Positions 46,205 to 59,048 of a stretch of DNA of 64,000 nucleotides are shown piece by piece. The stretch's first letter is position 1. Each line of letters begins with the position of its first letter. The stretch spans positions 194,773,948 through 194,837,947 of the forward strand of contig CP136064.1 of NCBI GenBank assembly GCA_032622095.1, written 5' to 3'. The position numbers and the translations under genes were made by a program. The stretch comes from Siphonodentalium dalli (taxonomy: Eukaryota; Mollusca; Scaphopoda; Gadilida; Siphonodentaliidae). The notes below the pieces were generated by a model. The model saw nothing but the letters and a program-made list of their open reading frames with translations. It was not told the origin of the DNA and did no database searches.

Positions 46205-46694
46205 AGGGACGAGGGGGCTTAGTTGTCGAAAATATTCATATTTGTTCCAAACACCGTAAACAGAAAAATATTAAAACGCATACATTTTGGTTCAAATATA
46301 CGATCACTATCGCGTAAACATCATGCTTACATAAAGACCTACTAAATTTTACCTAAACAAGAGTCTGATTGTGTTATAGAAGGCAGCACAATGCTACTGG
46401 CTAACCACACACAAATGGTATAAACGCTCTTTATTATTTCCAAATAAGGAATTGAGCAACAAAGAACGCTCTTTATGTTTACCATCATAATATAAAGAAA
46501 CACCAAGAAAGTAACTTGTTATGCTTTGTTTACATAACAATCGTCAAATTTACGACAATAACATACTGTTTATGAGATATTTCTCATTTGTATATTAACA
46601 AAGTATGTCTATATTTGAATATTATTTTCGTTTGTAGCGGTTTTTGACAGGTGGAAATATGTTCACAGGATACCCACCAAGGCCTTCCGTACCT
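46205..46694. mobile_element. TTAA-type MITE, family 3, copy 3 (inverted)
   Basis: TTAA lies at 46201-46204 and 46695-46698, with ends AGGGACGAGGGGGCTT and AGGTACGGAAGGCCTT. Interior 'aaacgctctttattatttcc' is the reverse complement of the shared module. It is more diverged than copies 1 and 2. Confidence 0.65.
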
Positions 46695-46959
46695 TTAATG
46701 TATACTGCAACTTTTTTCTTTTCAATAGCAGAATACATAACGCTATTAAGAAGTGACACAAAACACAGATTTTTTTTTTTAATTATAAGTATTGAGCAGT
46801 GAGAAATATTTGAGTCGAGGAAACCAGTAACGAAAGGCGATATTAACATGATTTCTGTCAGCGAATAATTGTTTACGTTCCAATGAATATTAAAATGTAC
46901 TGAAAACAAACTGCTAATGGGTGCCAGACTTTCATAAACACAAATTATGTATTAATGGT

Positions 46960-47250
46960 ATAACGACATATTTCATTCTTTATTGTCTAAAAAAATAGGG
47001 GATGGGGATGTTTGGATCTCTAGTTTAACGACATTTTTCGGTCTTTGTAGTTTAACGACATGTTTCGGTCTTTAATAGTTTAATGATATTTTTCGGTCTT
47101 TATAATATCTCAAGATATAGGGGGTATTTGGATCTCTAGTTTAACGACATTTTTCGGTCTTTATAGTTTAACGACATTTTCGGTCTTTAATATTTCAAGA
47201 TATAGGGGCCCTTAGTGGGTATTTGGATCTCTACAGTTTAACGACATTTT
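46960..47250. repeat. 28-bp satellite in a longer period
   Basis: 'agtttaacgacatttttcgg' plus 'tcttta' recurs about seven times. It is interspersed with 'atctcaagatatagggg' and 'tatttggatctct', which recur at about 115-125 bp, giving a nested two-level period. Confidence 0.8.
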
Positions 47251-47294
47251 TTGGAAAGATGTGGTGGCCCTAAAAAGGAAAGTTGTTTGGTGAT

Positions 47295-48253
47295 CTTGAA
47301 ATGCAGTTTTTCTGAACAGTCTTCCTTGATTAAAGTGATGTGAAACACTGCGGCAGACACCGGGCAGAGTGATCAAATAGAAATTAAGAATAATCTTTCT
47401 CAAAGTAGTTATTTGTTACGAATATTAATCCAAATGAATGATACACAACGTCATTTTTATATATTAGTTAAATGCAATGACTCTCGATGGCGAAATCATT
47501 TTTGTTTAATTATAGCCGATAGTTGCGCCCCGAATCGAGATGTAAATATTTACAATTTGGAGTAGTTCAGACGATGTTCTCTATGAAGTGGTGTGGTAGA
47601 TCTTTTTGGAAATTTTCAGTGATGTTAGTATAATGATAACATTCCCCAGGTTGGCAAAGTGCCTGAGCACTAACTTATCAATTTCTCGCACCCGAAAAAG
47701 TCCATAACATGTCTTTAAGCATATATACAAATCTCCGAAAACATAAATTCTAAAGCATTAAACGATTTCTTGAAATGCAGTTTTTCTGAACAGTCTTCCT
47801 TGATTAAAGTGATGTGAAACACTCCGGCAGACACCGGGCAGAGTGATCAAATAGAAATTAAGAATAATCTTTCTCAAAGTAGTTATTTGTTACGAATATT
47901 AATCCAAATGGATGATACACAACGTCATTCTTATATATTAGTTAAATGCAATGACTCTCGATGGCGAAATCATTTTTGTTTAATTATAGCCGATAGTTGC
48001 GCCCCGAATCGAGATGTAAATATTTACAATTTGGAGTAGTTCAGGCGATGTTCTCTATGAAGTGGTGTGGTAGATTTTTTAGGAAATTTTCAGTGATGTT
48101 AGTAGAATGATAACATTCCCCAGGTTGGCAAAGTGCCTGAGCACTAACTTATCAATTTCTCGCACACGAAAAAGTCCATAACAAGTCCATAATATGTCTT
48201 TAAGCATATATATAAATCTCCGAAAACAATAATTCTAAAGCATTAAACGATTT
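47295..48253. repeat. Tandem duplication, 474-bp unit
   Basis: 47295-47768 and 47769-48253 are near-identical, from 'cttgaaatgcagtttttctg' to 'cattaaacgattt'. The second copy has a small internal duplication of 'aagtccata' (near 48180) and a few substitutions. The start of copy 1 adjoins the 28-bp satellite. Non-coding. Confidence 0.9.
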
Positions 48254-49049
48254 GCTATATTTCCAGGGCATATATTTCATCTGATTTTGCGAGAATCCAT
48301 ATATACATTTTCACGAGAATCCAGGGTAATACGGTAGCCAAATACCTTAAGGTAATTGACAGTCTTTCGGCTGCTATTATCCGATTAATATTGATAATCT
48401 CATGTTGGTATCCTGCTTCTCTATTAGCCACCATGGAAAGAAGCAGAGCAAACATATCAGGTTTTAAAGTACACTGAGTTGCAGAACTGCCAGAACTTGG
48501 CAGAACTTCCAGAAGTCAAAAAACTAAACAGAGACAATGCAGGCAACAATAATGGCGATATCTGCTTGATTTAGCCACCCATAAACACTTTTATATATTG
48601 CATATCCTCGCGGTGAGGTTTACATTGCATTCGCAAAATAAATTATATTTTTCCTCCAATAAAATTGCCATTTTAGTTATGTTTTGTATCGCAAACGATG
48701 AATCTTCTAATTTTCATGGTAGCTGCCATTTGTATTGGGTCACGTGATCACCTAACGAGATCAGGGGAGATAATCAAAAAGTTACGGATAACCAGTAGAT
48801 CCGCCCAACGCGTAATAGTGTTATTATTAGTACAAGAACAAAGGATCATGAAATCTGCGATTATACAAATCAACTTCGCAGTTGCGGTGGATATTTGCAG
48901 AACTGATCTTACCATCGTGTTATCAACACAAAATTGACTATTATTGATCAAATAACATCGCCATCATAAATTAAATAAATGAAACAAAAATTTCTCTGCC
49001 TGGACTAATAAAAAAAATGGCGACGTCTTCATGGAATTCTATCATTTCT
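48254..49049. other. Nothing recognised
   Basis: No supported gene; overlapping frames at 48698-48951 on both strands lack domains. Confidence 0.45.
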
Positions 49050-50520
49050 GCGCATGCGCAAGAAACTTTCAAATAAGGAGTTGCCATATAAGGAAACTGC
49101 AATCTCAATAATTACCAAGCAATAAAAGTCTAAAAGTGAGCTAAAATTTAACATTTTCTTAAAAAGATTTACATTTTTATCTCTCGCGACATAATTGTCA
49201 CCAATAAAAACAAATTTGATTCATTGTGGAAGTTAGTCGGTGATATAAATAATGTCACCATTCAACTGAATGTTGTTGAGCATATTTAAACCAATTTTGG
49301 AAGTTTAAATGAATATTTTCTTCACACGCAAAGTAACATTGACAAATTTCAGGATTTTAGCCTGCTTCGTTGGGACCAAAATTTGTTGTGCACACTCAAG
49401 GAACGTCTACCGTCACTCGCTAGGCCAAATTATGCCATGACCATGCTATAAACTAGCTTGAAATTGGCAAAACAATGAATTTTTTTTGGTTGAAAAAATT
49501 TACATGGGGATCTCCATAGAGAACGATTATTTTTCGATAAAAACGAAAATAATGCGAAATGAAAGTCGGCACTCGTCAGAATGGTGCAGAATAATATACG
49601 AGTCTTGTTATATGCGAAAATTTGACCTCATTCGATAAATTAGTCTCGTAGTTAAGGAATCAATGGCGCTCGGACATGTGGAATTCCGTCGCAGACTGTA
49701 CATGGCAGACGCAATTGTGAAATGTAAACACGCATCAAACACGCATCAAATTTACCTTTTGTGAGAATAACAAAAGCGCAACCTTGACCAAAGTAATACA
49801 ATACACATAGAATAAAACTGATATAAACACGGTATAAGTGAGAATAAGACGCGTATTTAGACGTGGAATTTGACAACATTTCTTCGCTTCGTTCGCAGAA
49901 CCGACGCTATAAATATATCTGCTCAAGGCGATCAAGATTACCGAGATGCAGCTATCTGATTTGAAACAAATACCAAGCAATAATCTTAACATAAAGTCAG
50001 AAATATTGTTTCATGATCGAACTGCGGACCTGATAATTATCGAAATATGTAGGCGAAATAATTTTTAATTAGTTAATCACATGATATAGACATCAACACA
50101 CTCTTAAAGACGCAATACACCGCCATCTAATGTCGTTATTTAACTGGGTCGGTGTTTTTTGTTATCAATCGTTTATTGCTTCGTTTTAGTAAGACCATTG
50201 TATCTGTTTTGCGCATGCGCAAGTCACTTTCCATATTTGGAATTTCCATATATGGGATTTGTGTTAACCTCAATACCGATCAAGCTATAACAAATAACCA
50301 CGCAATTATCTTAGCATAAGAATAAGATATATTGTAATTTATGCAACTACGACCCTGGTAACTCTGATAACTAATAAAATATACCGGCCAATTCATTTTA
50401 AGATCGTTATTTCACTTTGCTTTAGGCATAAATACACTCTTAAACGCACAGAAACGACCCATTGGCGTTAAATTAAATATACTCGGTATTTATTATATTA
50501 CTTTTTTATTGCTCAGTATA
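49050..50520. repeat. Degenerate direct repeats
   Basis: 'gcgcatgcgcaag' followed by 'actttc', 'gg(a)(g/a)tt(g)ccatat' occurs at 49053 and 50211. 'accaagcaataat(c)ttaac' and 'cacactcttaaa(g)acgca' at 49970-50110 recur as 'accacgcaattatcttagc' and 'acactcttaaacgca' at 50298-50450. These are old tandem units of several hundred bases. Confidence 0.45.
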
Positions 50521-50524
50521 GAGT

Positions 50525-50740
50525 TAGACCCTCGACACATGTCAATATATTTGGGCTGAATTCATCTGATGCGGTATTATTCCTCGAAATAAACAACAGA
50601 GCCCTCGTTACTTCGAAATGTAGTTTGTGCTAACATTTACACAAATCCTCCATGTGTTCTCAGTCGACACACAGATCATCCCAGAAACAACTGTGAAATA
50701 AACAGCCAAGTTTGGCTGAAATTAAGTTAACGATCCATAT
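50525..50740 (-). repeat. Inverted partner of the 22.9-23.1 kb repeat
   Basis: 'tatttgggctgaattcatct', 'gcggtattattcctcgaaat' and 'aacatttacacaaatcctcc' are the reverse complement of 22970-23075. Confidence 0.6.
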
Positions 50741-51039
50741 TGGGTTACTGCCACTGAAGGGGTCACGTCATTTCTAGTATCTGACATCAGTAGATACCAG
50801 TGTGCCCAGTGGTGATAGTATCTTTAGATATGGGCATGTAATCATCTCCTTGAAATATTACTTAATATCTTCCCTTACGTCTGGTAAAGAATTTTGTAAT
50901 AATTTCAGTCATATGCGCGTTCTTTCCTACTTCTGTGCACATACTACCTTTTCTGGTGAGAGCGACCCATTCAGTGTTTGTGCCCTATCAACATTAAAAT
51001 ACATATGTGATTGTTTTTGGGTTGCTCTCAACCAATGAA

Positions 51040-52260
51040 GTACTGAAGACATCAAGAATGGTGTAGGGACAAAGGAATGATTTATAAAAGCTGGAGTTAA
51101 ATTGAAGGACAAGCAAGAGAAAGCCAAGTTTGCGAATGACCTATGCAAACAAGATGGAGAATACAGAAAAATGCAAAGAAAATGAACGCAGACTCCACTG
51201 ATTGATTCTGACGCCAATAAAGTAAACAAAAGACAGAATATTGAATAACAAATGAGTTCAAACTGTATTATGTTGAACAATTGCACTAAACACAGCGCGC
51301 AGACGGTGGAGGGACTACATATGTTAATTTTGAATGCAGACAGCCTTCTCAACAAGATGACTGAACTTCCACATTTGACAGATAAAGGGAAACACGACGT
51401 AGTTACCATCAAGGAAGCCAAACCCAAAAACATGAAACATTTTATATCCATTTATTGAGTATAGTGATGGAATGTTGTTGTTGGAAAAGGAAATCATTGG
51501 GGTTGGTTGGCGATTATCGCAATATGCCAGGGGAACACCGCGTGCGTAACGTAACTATCACAAGTATAACGTACTCTGGGGAAAACTTATCGCCAATTTG
51601 ATGCATAAGATATTTTAAGCATAACATCTCTGACTTCTTTTATAAAAGATGAAATATGAAGAATTCACATATACTTATCATGGACGACCTAGTCTACACT
51701 ACCGTAGGCTGGAAATACAAAACGGCCAATGATAAAATACACAAAAACTGCTGAGGAGCAACGGATGGAGCATACTATGATAAACAACTTGCGGATAAAA
51801 GCCCATTAGTAAAGAGTTATAACCGTGCCCTCGAATTTAACTTCGAAAACAAAACAACAGCAAAGAAAAGGAAGTATGCATTAGGAAATAACAATAAATG
51901 AGGCTGGGTGTAAACTTGGACTGGACAAATATAATGACCGACTGTAAAGATGACATAAATGTACAATGGAAGATGTTCTGTATTGCAGTATATGGGGAAC
52001 CGCAATGCCAGATACCTGTAATAGAACCCAAACCAATCCAATTTGGAATAGAGGACATTGAACTAAAAACTGAACAAATCAAACCTGAACACGAACAAAT
52101 CAAAGGGATCAGATAAGGTTCAGCCACGGATTCTAAAAGACCTCTCAGAAGAACCCAGCAAGCCGTTAGCAATCATCAACAAAACCAGTCTGTGACTGGG
52201 AAAACTTCAAACCCACTTTGAATGAGAGAAATAATGTAATTCTAACTGTAAACTGACTGC
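51040..52260 (+). pseudogene. Decayed LINE: endonuclease and early reverse transcriptase
   Basis: The plus frame at 51318-51440 reads 'LHMLILNADSLLNKMTELPH', 'DVVTIKEAKPKN', the usual opening of a LINE endonuclease (Leu-Asn-x-x-Ser-Leu-x-Asn-Lys, then an Asp-Ile-x-x-x-x-Glu type motif). Further on, 'QWKMFCIAVYG' and 'IEPKPIQFG' at 51970-52040 fit the linker between endonuclease and polymerase. 'DKVQPRILKDLSEEPSKPLA' near 52110-52170 fits the start of the reverse transcriptase. Stops and frameshifts separate all blocks and the catalytic palm is absent. The 174-residue minus frame at 50927-51451 is an antisense shadow. Confidence 0.5.
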
Positions 52261-53579
52261 AGACAGTTATCGTGCTGTATTTTGTTGCAAATTTTTAAAT
52301 CCAAGATGGCCGCTGGCAGCCATGTTTTTTTGGCCGAATGACCTCAAAATGACTCATTCCTATTTACATGTCCATGTTAACATCCATGATAAATAGTATG
52401 CACAGAAATTCATATTCAGCTGTTTACAGTGAATTTCCCCCCGCAAATCTCTGTTTTAGTGTTAAAAGGGGGTGGGTGTCAAAAAATGGTCGGAAAAAAC
52501 CGCCGAAAACGGAAAAAAATTTGGCGGTGGGGGTGGGTACAAAAAATGATCAAAAGGGAAAAAATGCCATACGTGCCTGAATTTTTTTTCCGAACCCCCC
52601 CCCCCCCCCCCCCCCTGACATAACTCTAAACTATGTTATGGAGGGATCAAACAACAATACAAGTATATACTCATTCAGCCAGAGGGTAGTGAAATTTAAT
52701 ACAATATACAAGAGAAATTATTATATGCCGAAACAAATAACCAGTTCAAAAACAGCGTGGACAATGGCAGTCATTGGGCAGATTCAAATCTGAATTATAG
52801 ACCAAACTGACAAATCCTCAAAGAGACAACAATTAGCAAACAGATATAAATCACTTTAGATATATCGGGAACAACTGAGTTTGAGATAGTGACAACCCAA
52901 ATTTTTTTCCAGCTAGCATCTACTAAAAGCATAAATAACCATATTTACATAATCATAAGTAAGACCACAAAACGCATGGCCAGTTGTAGAGGCGGTGTTA
53001 TTCATCAATGTCAACTTCGATGAAAAATCTATGGAATATCAAGCAAAAATTAAATTTCTCTCCATTTTCAAAATAAGATTGCCCCGACCACGGAACAACT
53101 TTCTTTTGAAAGCATATAACCTACTAAATTATTGATATGCATATATATTTCCAAATGAGCATTTTACGGGTTGTAATGACATGGCAGTCGTTTATAAATC
53201 TCACTACGGCCCGACGATGCTTCTGATATCGACATCGTAATTCACCCCACTCACTGATTCTCTCTCTCGGTGTTCCCGCGCTGTGTGATATCTATTTACC
53301 ATTACGATATGTCTGCAAATGACATGCTCCCGGTTTTAATCGGGCATTATTCACATTTTCATCCATGATTATGGACCAGGTTTTTGCCACATGACAATGA
53401 CAGATATCAGTTATGTCATTACTTTGAACTATTAGCGTGAATTTGGGTCTTATCTTATTCTGGTCGCCGATTATATATAAAGCCTATTCCAGGTGATTAA
53501 TGCCCTTTTTGTACTCAAGCAAAAAAGCAAAACAACAGCATAGACGATCTTCCATGTCATTTGCAGCCTGTTCTCCCAA
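52261..53579. other. No gene seen
   Basis: Homopolymer-rich stretch 52430-52620, then AT-rich sequence with no recognisable product. Confidence 0.45.
52595..52615. repeat. 21-base C homopolymer
   Basis: An uninterrupted run of cytosines, preceded by an unusual G/A-rich stretch with 'gggggtgggtacaaaaaatg'. Confidence 0.95.
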
Positions 53580-53960
53580 AAAACAGTACATTATCTGCTT
53601 ATAATAGAACTTGATTTAGGTATATTATATGCTTAGAATTGACTCACACATTTTGAGTCGATAATATGCTGAAAACCGGAACATTTTAGTACATTATCGA
53701 CTCATAATGAGTTAATTATAAGCAGATTATGTGCGGACAATGATACAAATAAGGCAACGGACGACTATTCAGGTGTATGCTCTTTAACAGGAGTTTTCAC
53801 TGTGGCCCACGCCATAGAACGAAATAATGAGTAAGAGTCCGTTATCTGCTTATTTCAGAATCAACTAATCACAATATGTACCTATTTCACATTATAGGTC
53901 GAGCATGTGCGTATGTTGCTAATTTGACTCGAAATAAATTAACATTATATACGCAAATTA
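53580..53960. repeat. Palindromic repeat with TTATCTGCTTAT ends
   Basis: 'ttatctgcttataatagaac' (53591) is inverted at 53709-53728 ('ttaattataagcagattat'), with 'actcataatgagt'-like cores. A further copy 'gttatctgcttatttcagaa' lies at 53841. Related to 18590-19760. Confidence 0.5.
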
Positions 53961-54611
53961 CGGCTAACCATACAACTAAAAATGTTAAATTATTCTTTAG
54001 CAGACGTGGACCTTGTAACACGCCCCACTTTTGCCCTTGCCTTGCACTAAATTTGAACGCCAAAATTACGCCTACGCAATCGGGAAGGAGAGAAATGATA
54101 GGTTAATAAACACATGGAATATCATTGTACATGTTTTATATATTTGACCAAAGTCATAGCAATTTTCTTTCTGGCTGTATTAAATTTTTCGCCCAGAACT
54201 GAAATAAACGCTCTTCATTTTTACAATATTAGGAATAGACCAACAAGACAGGCTCTGTATATCAAAATAGGTTTATTCACGGAATAATAATAGAGATATA
54301 AGTTATATATAACACATGCTTGTGGAGTGTAGAAGTGGGACCAACGCTCTCTATTTCTACCGTATTGTGACGAAACTAGCAAATCGGTACGCTTTTTTAT
54401 GTTTCGAGTGTTGTAAACATGTACGTGTATATGGGATAGGTCTATGTGGTTACATTCAAATTAAACTGACACCGCTCTCTTGCGCCCGTATTCACACGGA
54501 GGAACCGACCCCCGGAAAACAAGGATATCCCGGGAAAACAAGGATGGCCAACGCGACAACAAGTAAAATTTGTGTTTTCCGTGGCGGTGAAATTGAGTTT
54601 TCGCCGCCAAA
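53961..54611. other. No gene seen
   Basis: 'aaataaacgctcttcatttt' and 'aggaatagacca' at 54202-54244 resemble the reverse complement of the R/family-3 module, so a decayed TTAA element may lie here. No frame is supported. Confidence 0.35.
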
Positions 54612-55460
54612 GGGATTGACTATTTCGAGTAACAGGAACGGAACGAGGAACAGGAACGAGTTCCGAGTAACAGAATGACTATTTCGAGTAACAGGAACGA
54701 GGAACAGAGATATAAGCTCACATTTCTCGCGTTTTGCTCTATGTAACGATACATATTATACATCATTCGAAAGGTTAGCATGGCCCCTTCATTAATAGTG
54801 CAACATTTAGACACTAATATTGCGAACAAAGCGTACACTTGGCCAGGAACGGAGAGCGTTGAATAAGAAATTAGCTAAAAACGAAACAATCCGACTAACA
54901 GGAATCAGGAACAGAGATATAAGCTCACATTTCTCGCGTTTTGCGCTATGTAACGATACATATTATACATCATTCGAAAGGTTAGCATATCCCCTTCATT
55001 AATATTGCAACATTTAGACACTAATATTGCGAACAAAGCGTATATTTGGCCAGGAACGGCGAGCGTTGAATAAGAAATTAGCTAAAAACTGGAAAAAATC
55101 CGACTAACAGGAATCAGGAACAGAGATATAAGCTCACATTTCTCGCGTTGTACGCTATGTAAAAATACATATTATACATCATTCGAAAGGTTAGCATCTT
55201 CCCTTCATTAATATTGCACCATTTAGACACCAATGTTGCGAACAAAGCGTACAATTGGCCAGGAACGGCGAGCGTTGAATAAGAAATTAGCTAAAAACTG
55301 GAAAAAATCCGACTAACAGGAATCAAGAACAGAGATATAAGCTCACATTTCTCGGGTTTTACGCTATGTAAAAATACATATTATACATCATTCGAAAGGT
55401 TAGTATATCCCCTTCATTAATATTGCAACATTTAGACACTAATATTGCGAACAAAGCGTA
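54612..55460 (+). repeat. Left arm of foldback array 2
   Basis: Four units of about 208 bp, followed at about 55460-55475 by the turn into inverted copies. Repeats of 'aggaacga' and 'gagtaacag' fill the outer 90 bp. Confidence 0.75.
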
Positions 55461-57177
55461 CGGATGTTTTCGTTTTTTAGCTAATTTCTTATTCAACGCT
55501 CGCCGTTCCTGGCCAAGTGTACGCTTTGTTCGCAATATTAGTGTCTAAATGTTCCAATATTAATGAAGGGGATATGCTATCCTTTCGAATAATGTATAAT
55601 ATGTATCGTTATATAGCGCAAAACGTGAGAAATGTGAGCTTATATCTCTGTTCCTCGTTCCTGTTACTCGAAATAGTCATTCTGTTACTCGGAACTCGTT
55701 CTTGTTCCTCGTTCCGTTTTGGATAATTTATGATTCACCGCTCGACGTTCCTAGCCCAATTATTCGCATAGTTCTCATAAGTATCGTTTCACTGTTGCAA
55801 TATTCATGAAGTGGAGAGGCCATGTTTTCGACTGGTGTATAAAGAGTATTTTTTTATTGCGTAAAACGCGAGAACATTAAGTTTATATCTCTGTTACTCG
55901 GAAAAAAGTTTACGTTTTGCTAATTTCCGATTCACAGCTCGATGTTCGTGGCCAGATATACGCATAGTTCTCAATAGTAGTGTTTAAATGTTGTAATATT
56001 AAAGAAGGAAGGTTGCATTGCTTTCGAATGATGTATAATATGTATTGTTTCATAGCTTAAAGCGTGAGACATTTGAGCTTTGTTCCTCATTCCTGTTACT
56101 CCAAATAGTCGCTGCTTCACCATAAGTTGTTCATGTTCTTTAAATAATTGTTAAGTGTGTGATTGTGAGGGGGGGGGTTGTAACCCCGGGATGGTCGAAA
56201 GGGCCAATAGGCCCTTTCCTTCACACCTCATATTTTTGCCTTTATTGCGTACATAAGAAGAAAAAAGGAGCAATTTTTTGGGACTTTTTTTGTGTTCACT
56301 TGCTGTTATCTTGTGGTGGATGCTTTGAACAGGAAACTGAGAGCTGAGCCTGTGTCTTGACATATACCGTTCCAGATGTTCTTTCGAATTGGTCTTGTCC
56401 TCGTTCCTGTTACTTCAAATTCGTCAATTCGTACCATAATCTGTTCCTATGCCTGGTTTGAGATAACCCCGCCTACTGAATTTTCTGATTGGCTGCGCCA
56501 TATATCCTATATATAGATATTTGTCCGGGGAATCTAAGATTTCGCCTAAAAGATATCAATCATTTTCACACTTTGTCTGAACTTTATTGCACAAAAAGCA
56601 TTTTATGCGACAGAAATGAATATAGTGAATGATACTCTTTCCATTTCTGTAATACTTGGCAGTGACGTTGCGTAATTCGTGAGAAATCTGCGACTTTCTA
56701 CGAAGAATAAGTTACGTACGTTCTTCGGGGTGCTAATTTCTTATTCAACGCTCACCGTTCCTGGCCAATTGTACGCTTTGTTCGCGAAAGTAATATCTAA
56801 ATGTTGCAATATTAATGAAGGGGAGATGCTAACCTTTCGAATGATGTATAATATGTATTTTTACATAGCGTAAAACGCGAGTAATATGCGCTTATATCTC
56901 TGTTCCTGATTCCTGTTAGTCGGATTTTTTCCAGTTTTTAGCTAATTTCTTATTCAACGCTCGCCGTTCCTGGCCAAATGTACGCTTTGTTCGCAATATT
57001 AGTGTCTAAATGTTGCAATATTAATGAAGGGGATATGCTAACCTTTCGAATGATGTATAATATGTATTTTTACATAGCGTAAAACGCGAGAAATGTGAGC
57101 TTATATCTCTGTTCCTGATTCCTGTTAGTCGGATTTTTTCGTTTTTAGCTAATTTCTTATTCAACGCTCGCCGTTCC
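55461..57177 (-). repeat. Right arm of foldback array 2, inner part
   Basis: Inverted units at 55470-55735, diverged ones at 55740-56110, a unique stretch (56110-56690, with a G9 run at 56169) and two good units at 56740-57177. The frames 55517-55726 and 57021-57290 are the same repeat read in opposite orientations. Confidence 0.65.
57169..57177. repeat. Left 9-bp target duplication of the Mutator-like element
   Basis: CGCCGTTCC belongs to the host repeat unit ('gctcgccgttcctggcc') and is repeated at 59510-59518, where that unit resumes with 'tggccaag'. Confidence 0.85.
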
Positions 57178-57587
57178 CGGTACGTATAAAAGCCGAACAC
57201 AACCGAACACAACCGAACATAACCGAACACAAGTCCAAATAATGGGAAATGTAACGAATAAAGTTGATAGGCATGTGTATTCATGTTCACACTATTACTA
57301 TACGAAGTTTGGTGGAGTTCGGGCCAATAATAAGTGTTTTATTCGATATTTTGTAAAACGCGTTCTGTGTTCGGCATAGAAAAGCCGAACACAAATTTAA
57401 CTTCTGTCGTGGATTAGTCTAACGGTTGTCTAGCTAGGTGATAATTAATATCTGACATATGGCCACTAAGCCGAAAGGCTTTAATTTTTGTTGGTGGCGG
57501 TCTTTCACCTATTGTAGTTCAGTGTTTTGACAGTTAGTTGCAATCAGTGTTTGGTGGCGCCTACTATTATAGAAACAACATGCTTTT

Positions 57588-58238
57588 GATAGGCATACCT
57601 TATGCACTCGTCACATGAAGGAAAACTTGACGAGAAACATGAGTAAGACTGAGAGTCAAGAAAAGGTGAGCAAATTAGTTGGTAAAATTTTTAACAGTGA
57701 GAAAGGTCTCCTCACAATAGACAAACGCTTAATTTACGAAGAGGTCGCAACAGACATAACCAACAATTACAAAAATAAATATTTATTTAACTTCATGGAA
57801 AGGTTAAAACTTAAAGTTTTTAATGCTTGTCAGAAAAATTCTTCCATTCCTAAATTGTGGACAAATAATAATTGTGAAAGTCTAAATAATATTATAAAAC
57901 TAGAAAACAACTGGAAAGTTCTTCGACTGACAGACTTGACGGACAATCTTTCTGAAATAGTTGACGATCAGATGCGAGATATTCGAGGAGCATTGCATGG
58001 CTGTGGAAACTATGACCTAGCAAAACATTCAACTGCTCTAAGAGTGAAAAATCAGACATGGACGAACCAACGCGACAGAAGATTTAACCGACTAATATCA
58101 TATCTTCCAGAATCTTCGGCAAAATTACAAATTTCGACTGACTGTCGTTTGACGATACCGAAAACCGCGGCTATTGCCAAGAAGCCATGTCAGACTATAT
58201 ATAGTATAATATATAGTATATTGTATATTGTACATTGA
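57588..58238 (+). pseudogene. MULE-type transposase, C-terminal fragment
   Basis: The frame is open from about 57588, before the first Met (57615), with 'FDRHTLCTRHMKENL' resembling the Cys-x-x-His-hydrophobic-Lys-Glu/Asn stretch that follows the second catalytic Asp in MULE transposases. Residues 82-93 read 'WTNNNCESLNNIIK', the Thr-Asn-Asn-x-x-Glu-Ser block that carries the third acidic residue. Then comes 'LTDNLSEIVDDQMRDIRGAL' and 'GCGNYDL', the usual helical tail. The first two catalytic Asp regions and the zinc/WRKY-like N terminus are missing, with a stop just upstream. The last 12 residues run into a TA-rich repeat. Its place inside 9-bp-flanked long TIRs supports the family call. Confidence 0.6.
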
Positions 58239-59048
58239 ACATACTATGATTGGCATCAATTCCACCAGAATTCCTTGCACCATCACCAAGAGATGTTATG
58301 TCGCCAACTATAACACGACGTAGAATCGCAAGATCTATAACAAACATATGAAGATATCGCCTGATTGGATGTTGGCCAGACACATACATGTCCTGGTGTT
58401 ACGACGAAGAACGACGAAGAACCTAATAACGGTCTGTCGGTGTATAAACATGCGTGACGAAAACCAATATCAGTGTCGTCATACAGCTATCAGAAATTGC
58501 TGCAGCATGTTAATCATTATAGCTATGAACCAGGACATGTCGACACGATGTCACGAATAACAACTGTAAATCCAAATAACAGGCATGGTGATCCAAAAAA
58601 AAAAAACAGATGGTGATCGGTGAAAACAAAAGAGCTAGTCGGTGGTCATGAATAGAGAAGAGTACAGTAACAAAGATCTATGTTTTGCATATATATAATT
58701 TTACAATGTTTACTTATGATTGCAATAAACTATTTGAAAATTATTTGATTTGTGGTTTGTATTATACTCTCCGAACCATTTCCACATGAGTATCTTAACT
58801 CAGCAACCGATTTACTACTTCTTAGAAGTCCGGGCGTGCTGATATGTTCCCATTTGTCCACTATGATCCATCTAAACTTCCATATTGTACGAATGGACTT
58901 GTAATAATAACGGGGGGGGGGGGTAACATTTTAGTGAGAATGCAGACGAAAATGGACAACAACACGTTTTTCTCGCGAATAAAGCATGCCAAATCCCATC
59001 TGGCAGATATTAATTATCACATATCAGCGGATAAACTAATCCATTAGA
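58239..59048. other. MULE interior without a recognised gene
   Basis: A (TATAG)-like repeat at 58196-58230, an A11 run near 58597 and a G12 run at 58912-58923. A frame at 58348-58560 has no domain I recognise. Confidence 0.45.

Noticed and set aside
50927-51451. 174-residue hydrophobic minus-strand frame
   Set aside because: It is antisense to a decayed LINE endonuclease region with recognisable plus-strand motifs.
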